This document shows positions 33,668 through 38,088 of a stretch of 38,088 nucleotides of DNA, in pieces. The stretch is from an uncultured beta proteobacterium (GTDB lineage Bacteria > Pseudomonadota > Gammaproteobacteria > Burkholderiales > Burkholderiaceae_C). Location of the stretch: assembly GCA_903951445.1 (NCBI GenBank), contig CAJBBZ010000244.1, positions 1 through 38,088 of the forward strand, in the 5' to 3' direction. Position numbers and translations under genes: made by a program. The notes under the pieces are model-generated. The model worked only from the letters and a program-made list of their open reading frames with translations. It was not told the DNA's origin and made no database searches. Each line of letters begins with the position of its first letter. The stretch's first letter is position 1.

Positions 33668-34442
33668 AGCCGTCACCTGCATGGCCGAAGGCGGCGTGCT
33701 CACCATCACCCTGGACCGGCCCAAGGCCAATGCCATTAACGTGGCCACCAGCCTGGCGCTGTACGCCGCCTTTAAGCAACTGCGGGACGACCCGGCGCTG
33801 CGCGTAGGCATCATCACCGGCACCGGGCGCTTTTTTTCGGCGGGCTGGGATTTGGCCGGGGCCACCGAGGGCGAGGCCATAGACGCCGACCACGGACCGG
33901 GCGGATTTGCCGGGTTGACCGAGTTTTTTGACCTGGGTAAGCCGGTGATCGCGGCGGTGAACGGCCTGGCCATGGGCGGCGGTTTTGAATTGGCGCTGGC
34001 CGCCGACTTGATCGTGGCCAGCGAAAGCGCCGAGTTTGCGCTGACCGAGGTCAAGCTGGGCATGGTGGCCGACTCGGGCGGCGTGCTGCGCCTGCCGCAG
34101 CGCCTGCCGCGCGCGATTGCGCTGGAATTGCTGCTGACCGGGCGGCGCATGGGCGCCCACGAGGCCGCGCGCTGGGGCCTAGTGAACCAGGTGGTGGCGC
34201 CCGATGGATTGATGGCCGCTGCCAGCGCGCTGGCCCAGCAAATTGTGCAGGCGGCGCCGCTGGCCGTGGGTGCGGTGATGGAAATCGCCAAAGCCACGGC
34301 GGGCATGCCGATAGAGCAGGCGTACCAGGCGCTGCGCGGCGGCGGTTTGCCGGTGTACCAGGCCATGCTGCGCTCCGAGGACGCTGCCGAAGGCCCGCGC
34401 GCCTTTGGGGAAAAACGCGCCCCGCGCTGGGCTGGGCGTTAA
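33660..34442 (+). CDS. caiD: CaiD-like carnitinyl-CoA dehydratase (crotonase family), 260 aa
   Basis: Interconverts crotonobetainyl-CoA and L-carnitinyl-CoA. The sequence tracks E. coli CaiD closely: [40 protein letters not shown] [35 protein letters not shown] with E110, [20 protein letters not shown] with E130, and [22 protein letters not shown] at the end. Length is almost the same (CaiD is about 261 aa). Both Glu residues expected at the crotonase active site are present. The ATG overlaps the CoA synthetase stop by 8 nt. This is the strongest single pointer to carnitine as the cluster's substrate. A broader enoyl-CoA hydratase role cannot be excluded. Confidence 0.9.
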   Translation: MAEAVTCMAEGGVLTITLDRPKANAINVATSLALYAAFKQLRDDPALRVGIITGTGRFFSAGWDLAGATEGEAIDADHGPGGFAGLTEFFDLGKPVIAAVNGLAMGGGFELALAADLIVASESAEFALTEVKLGMVADSGGVLRLPQRLPRAIALELLLTGRRMGAHEAARWGLVNQVVAPDGLMAAASALAQQIVQAAPLAVGAVMEIAKATAGMPIEQAYQALRGGGLPVYQAMLRSEDAAEGPRAFGEKRAPRWAGR

Positions 34443-34542
34443 GCACCTGGGCCGAGCGCCAGCACTTAGGGGCTCAATTTCAGGAATTGTCCAAGCCGCG
34501 CTGGATTGGCAAAAACCTAGGGAATATGCCGATGTTTTTGGC

Positions 34543-34571
34543 TTGAGTAGGGCTAATTATTGGATTACTAT
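34543..34571 (+). promoter_or_regulatory. Sigma-70 type promoter before the ABC importer
   Basis: TTGAGT (34543-34548), a 17-bp spacer and TACTAT (34566-34571) stand about 110 bp before the substrate-binding protein start, in the 237-bp gap after caiD. The importer may thus be expressed on its own as well as with the cluster. Confidence 0.5.
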
Positions 34572-34679
34572 GGTTATAGAGCGCAAAGCTTATTGCACTC
34601 CGATTCCGTGTGGCCTGTTTTTTTCAGAGGGCCAGCGGAAACATGTTTATAAATCTGCTTGGATTGGAGAACTTCAAAA

Positions 34680-36254
34680 ATGGCAAATGTCGAACACAAC
34701 AGCGACTCAGGTATCGTCCTGGACCGTCGCCAAATCATTCTCGGCGCATCCGCTGTAGGCCTGGCATCCACCCTGGGTGTCTCTCCCGCCATGGCGCAAA
34801 GTGCCCCGAAAAAAGGCGGCACGCTGCGTATGGGTATGGAAGGCGGCTCACCCTCGGATAGCTTGGACCCCCTCACTTATGCGGACTCCATCCCGATCAA
34901 CCTGAGCCTGATGCTGTGGAACAACCTGGTGGAAGTGGCCGACAACGGCGACGCGACCGGCGAATTGTTTGAGAGCTGGGAAGTCAAGCCCGGCGCAGCC
35001 GACTGGACTTTCAATGTGCGCAAAGGCATTACCTTCACCTCCGGCAAGACTTTGGACGCAGACGATGTGATCTATTCCATCAATATGCACCGCGGCGAAA
35101 CCAAATCGCCCGCCAAGGCTTTGCTGGCAGACATCAAGGACGTGAAAAAGCTGTCCGCCACCCAGGTGCAAATCACCATGAACAAGGGCAATGTCGATTT
35201 GCCCTTCAATCTGAGCGACTACCACATCATCGTGGTACCCAATGGTTTCAAAGACTTCAGCAAACCTGATGGCACCGGCGCTTTCACGCTGGAAGAGTTT
35301 CAACCCGGTGTGCGCGCGACCTTCAAGCGCAAAGCCGGTAACTACTGGAAGCCCAACCGTGGCAATTTTGACCGTGTGGAACTCATCTACATCGGCGATG
35401 CCAACCAGCGCACCACTGCGCTGCAAACCGGTACCGTGGACATCATCAACCGCGTGAACCCCAAGACCGCTGCTTTGCTGGCCAAAAACTCCGCCGTCAA
35501 AGTGTCGCGCACTCCCGGCATGGGCAACCGCTTTTGCTTTGTGGCCCATACCGACAAAGCACCGTTTAGCAATAACGATGTAATGCTGGCACTGAAGTAC
35601 GGTATCGACCGCCAAAAGATTGTCGATAACGTCTATAGCGGCTTTGCCTCTATTGGTAACGACAACTGCGTCGGACCGAAGATGAAGTTCTACAACCCCA
35701 ACCAGCCGATGAACCGCCTCGACCTGGACAAGGCCAAGTTCCACTACAAGAAATCGGGCCACAGCGGCGCGATCGAATTGCAAGTGTCCGAAGGCGCTTT
35801 CTCTGGTGCCACGGATGCGGGTCAAATCTTCCAAGAGTCGCTGTCCAAAGCCGGCATCAATATGGACCTCAAGCGCGTCTCTGGCGACGGCTATTGGGAC
35901 AACGTCTGGCTCAAGCAGCCTTTCTGCGCGGTGTACTGGGGCAACCGTCCCACCATCGACAACCAGTTCACTTCCACCTTCTACGGCGGCAAGAGCAACC
36001 CCTGGAACGACAGCCACTTTGAAAACGCCGAGTTCAGCAAGGCTTTGGAAGCGGCCCGCGTCGAGATCGATGCCAAGAAGCGCCAGGATCTGTACTCACG
36101 CTGCCAAGAGTTGGTGTCGCAAAACGCCGGCATGGTGAACTACGCAGTGCAGGACTACCTGGACGCACACACCACCAAGCTGCAAGGTTTGGTGCCCTCT
36201 GGCCGTTACGATTTCGGTGATGCCCGCATCGCTGAAAAAGGCTGGTTTGCCTAA
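34680..36254 (+). CDS. ABC transporter substrate-binding protein, family 5 (peptide/opine type), 524 aa
   Basis: An extracytoplasmic solute receptor of the DppA/OppA type. A signal peptide is present: RRQIILGASAVGLASTLGVS, ending at AMAQ (about residue 40); the twin Arg suggests Tat or Sec export. Mature family features are WNNLVEVADNGDATGELFES, VRKGITFTSGKTLDADDVIY and a C-terminal SGRYDFGDARIAEKGWF. The ATG at 34680 has GGAG 11 nt upstream. Placement right after caiD suggests uptake of carnitine, butyrobetaine or a related compound, but family 5 receptors mostly bind peptides, nickel or opines, so the ligand is open. Confidence 0.9.
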   Translation: MANVEHNSDSGIVLDRRQIILGASAVGLASTLGVSPAMAQSAPKKGGTLRMGMEGGSPSDSLDPLTYADSIPINLSLMLWNNLVEVADNGDATGELFESWEVKPGAADWTFNVRKGITFTSGKTLDADDVIYSINMHRGETKSPAKALLADIKDVKKLSATQVQITMNKGNVDLPFNLSDYHIIVVPNGFKDFSKPDGTGAFTLEEFQPGVRATFKRKAGNYWKPNRGNFDRVELIYIGDANQRTTALQTGTVDIINRVNPKTAALLAKNSAVKVSRTPGMGNRFCFVAHTDKAPFSNNDVMLALKYGIDRQKIVDNVYSGFASIGNDNCVGPKMKFYNPNQPMNRLDLDKAKFHYKKSGHSGAIELQVSEGAFSGATDAGQIFQESLSKAGINMDLKRVSGDGYWDNVWLKQPFCAVYWGNRPTIDNQFTSTFYGGKSNPWNDSHFENAEFSKALEAARVEIDAKKRQDLYSRCQELVSQNAGMVNYAVQDYLDAHTTKLQGLVPSGRYDFGDARIAEKGWFA

Positions 36255-36303
36255 ATTTGCAAGCGCGCCGGTTTGGCAACAGACGGCGTCGCTGTGTGAA
36301 TCT

Positions 36304-36340
36304 AAAAAAGGGGCTGGGCTTATGCCCGGCCCCTTTTTTT
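36304..36340 (+). terminator. Intrinsic terminator after the substrate-binding protein gene
   Basis: GGGGCTGGGC (36310-36319), loop TTAT, GCCCGGCCCC (36324-36333, one G-U pair), then seven T residues (36334-36340); preceded by a run of A. It lies between the receptor gene and its permease genes, so it probably limits read-through and keeps the receptor in excess. Confidence 0.85.
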
Positions 36341-36428
36341 ATGCTTTCTTTGGTAAGCTTGTCATGGCGTTATGCTACGCGTGGCGCTGCAATTGCAGCG
36401 TCTTATTTTTAACTACCGATAGCTCGTC

Positions 36429-37376
36429 ATGGCCAAGTTGATTGTGAACCGCCTGCTTTTGGGGATACTGACCCTGTTTGCAGTCTCGGTCTTGATATTT
36501 GTATGTACGCAAATTTTGCCGGGCGACGTAGCCTCGGCGGTGCTGGGCCAAGGCGCCACACCCGAAGCGCTGATTGTGTTTCGCCGCGAACTGGGCTTGG
36601 ACGTTCCCGCCCACCTGCGCTACTGGAACTGGCTGGTCGGCGCTCTGCACGGCGACCTGGGCGTGGCCCTGACGAATAAACGCGTGATCATCGACGACTT
36701 GCTGCCGCGCTTACGCAATACCTTGTTCCTGGCCGGTTATGCCGCCGTCATCGCCATCCCCTTGTCCGTTGGCCTGGGGGTGCTGGCGGCGATTAACGAA
36801 GGTAAATTGTCTGACCGTTTGTCCAACATTACAACGCTAATCGCCATCTCGCTGCCCGAGTTTTTTATCGCCTACCTGCTGATCATCTTTTTCTCGGTGC
36901 AATTCCATTGGTTCCCGTCGCTGGCCATGGTATCGAACAGCATGTCTTTTGGTGACAGGGTATTCCAAACCACGCTGCCCGCCATTACGCTGACGCTGTT
37001 GGTCGCGGCGCACATGTTGCGTATGACGCGCAGCTCGGTGCTCTCGGTCATGTCCACGCCGTATATCGAAATGGCTTTTCTCAAAGGCGCGCCGCGCAAA
37101 CGCGTCATCGTCACCCACGCGCTGCCCAATGCGGCGGCGCCCATCATCACCGTGATCGCGCTCAATATGGCCTATCTGGTGGTCGGTGTGGTGGTGATCG
37201 AGGCGGTATTTGTGTATCCGGGCCTGGGCCAGTACATGGTCGATGCCGTATCCAAGCGCGATGTGCCGGTGATCCAGGCCTGCGGCCTGACGTTTGCCAC
37301 CGTGTTTGTGCTGCTCAATACGCTGGCCGACATCCTGGTCATTGTGGTCAACCCGCGTTTGCGCCACCAGCGCTAA
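36429..37376 (+). CDS. dppB: ABC transporter permease, DppB family, 315 aa
   Basis: The first membrane subunit of a dipeptide-type importer. The N-terminal helix is LLLGILTLFAVSVLIFVCTQ, followed by the family's ILPGDVASAVLGQGATPEAL. Later come FLAGYAAVIAIPLSVGLGVL and the EAA loop region, GAPRKRVIVTHALPNAAAPI (about 222-241), which contacts the ATPase. VVVIEAVFVYPGLGQYMVDA near the C-terminus is diagnostic. Length is normal. It follows the terminator by 88 bp and precedes the second permease by 23 bp. Confidence 0.93.
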   Translation: MAKLIVNRLLLGILTLFAVSVLIFVCTQILPGDVASAVLGQGATPEALIVFRRELGLDVPAHLRYWNWLVGALHGDLGVALTNKRVIIDDLLPRLRNTLFLAGYAAVIAIPLSVGLGVLAAINEGKLSDRLSNITTLIAISLPEFFIAYLLIIFFSVQFHWFPSLAMVSNSMSFGDRVFQTTLPAITLTLLVAAHMLRMTRSSVLSVMSTPYIEMAFLKGAPRKRVIVTHALPNAAAPIITVIALNMAYLVVGVVVIEAVFVYPGLGQYMVDAVSKRDVPVIQACGLTFATVFVLLNTLADILVIVVNPRLRHQR

Positions 37377-37399
37377 GCCATTTTCCAATTGCTAGCACC

Positions 37400-38088
37400 A
37401 TGAAACTTTTCGGACACAAGCTCACCGCGTCTGCCACCTTTGGCATGGCTGTGGTGGCGTTCTTTATCTTTATCTCTTTGTTTACGCCCTGGATAGCGCC
37501 CTATTCCGAATCGGCCAACATAGGGGGCACCTGGGACGAGCCCTCGGCCAAGATGCTTTTCGGCGCGGACCAGATCGGGCGCGACATGCTCACGCGCATG
37601 ATGTACGGCAGCCGCATGACGATTGGCGTGGCGATCGCCATTACGGCTTTGTCGTTTTTGATCGGCATCCTGACCGGCCTGGTCAGCGCCGTGGTCGGCG
37701 GCTGGGTGGATGTGTTTTTCACCCGCCTGGTCGATGTCATGCTATCCATCCCCAGCCTGATTTTTGCGCTGATTATTCTGGGCGTTTTCGGCTCCAGCAT
37801 CCCCACGCTGATCATGACAATTGCGGTGTTGGACTCGACCCGCGTGTTCCGCCTTTCGCGCGCGCTGGGCATGAACCTAACAGTGATGGAATATGTGGAA
37901 GCGGCGCGACTGCGCGGCGAAGGCCTGTGGTGGGTGATTACCCGCGAAATTTTGCCCAACGCCTGGGCGCCGCTGGTGTCTGAATTCGGCCTGCGCTTTT
38001 GCTTTAACTTTTTGTTTATCGCCGGCCTGTCCTTTTTGGGCCTGGGCATCCAACCGCCTTATGCGGATCTGGGCGGCATGGTGCGCGA
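37400..38088 (+). CDS. dppC: ABC transporter permease, DppC family, partial (runs off the right edge)
   Basis: Opens at ATG 37400 with MKLFGHKLTASATFGMAVVA and continues in frame to the window end without a stop (229 codons visible). Family landmarks are FGADQIGRDMLTRMMYGSRM (the DppC periplasmic motif), SIPSLIFALIILGVFG, and the EAA loop AARLRGEGLWWVITREILPN, followed by GLSFLGLGIQPPYADLGGMV near the end. The missing part should hold the last helix, and ATPase genes are expected beyond the edge. It is paired with the DppB-like gene. Confidence 0.92.
   Translation, partial: MKLFGHKLTASATFGMAVVAFFIFISLFTPWIAPYSESANIGGTWDEPSAKMLFGADQIGRDMLTRMMYGSRMTIGVAIAITALSFLIGILTGLVSAVVGGWVDVFFTRLVDVMLSIPSLIFALIILGVFGSSIPTLIMTIAVLDSTRVFRLSRALGMNLTVMEYVEAARLRGEGLWWVITREILPNAWAPLVSEFGLRFCFNFLFIAGLSFLGLGIQPPYADLGGMVR

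Noticed and set aside
33170..34366. Minus-strand 398-codon open frame opposite the CoA synthetase and caiD
   Set aside because: Spans the ends of two overlapping, clearly recognisable genes and has low-complexity composition.
34848..36017. Minus-strand 389-codon open frame opposite the substrate-binding protein gene
   Set aside because: Antisense of a gene with signal peptide and family motifs; Val/Gly/His-rich without domains.

Overview
The window looks like chromosomal DNA of a GC-rich betaproteobacterium, most likely Burkholderiales and close to the Comamonadaceae. This rests on the box benzoyl-CoA genes with a BoxR-type regulator, NodI/NodJ-type ABC genes, a Hanks kinase fused to a universal stress domain, and the palindromic and AAAGAAAG-type intergenic repeats common in that group. 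This is an inference from gene families; no rRNA or other taxonomic marker is present.

Region 1 (1-13430) is centred on aromatic acid breakdown. Two small MaoC-fold dehydratases and a frameshifted thiolase run off the left edge. A TetR regulator follows, then benzoate-CoA ligase. Divergent from the ligase are boxR, boxC, boxB and boxA, then a 3-hydroxyacyl-CoA dehydrogenase and 3-oxoadipyl-CoA thiolase. Together they take benzoate to benzoyl-CoA, epoxidise and cleave the ring, and finish by beta-oxidation to succinyl-CoA and acetyl-CoA. The dehydrogenase for the ring-cleavage semialdehyde and a benzoate transporter are not in the window. Three TGCA-N6-TGCR sites fit BoxR operators. boxB and boxA are separated by a 670-bp repeat block that holds the oddest sequence in the window.

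Region 2 (13431-25216) is mixed housekeeping and accessory: a repeat-filled gap, AMP nucleosidase, a VapBC pair, a NodIJ-type ABC exporter, a metallophosphoesterase overlapping a kinase-USP fusion gene, a carotenoid-oxygenase family enzyme, an SrkA-like kinase, an HD-domain protein and an MFS transporter.

Region 3 (25452-38088) is one long plus-strand cluster best read as carnitine / gamma-butyrobetaine catabolism. In order it holds a class II aldolase-like protein, a BKACE enzyme, L-carnitine dehydrogenase, a betainyl-CoA thioesterase, an MDR oxidoreductase, a second related thioesterase, an acyl-CoA dehydrogenase, an ADP-forming acyl-CoA synthetase and a CaiD-like carnitinyl-CoA dehydratase. 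A dipeptide-type ABC importer follows, whose second permease is cut by the right edge.

A palindromic repeat family recurs across the window. Two full copies, each exactly 87 nt, and one half copy lie in the same reading frame inside three unrelated proteins.
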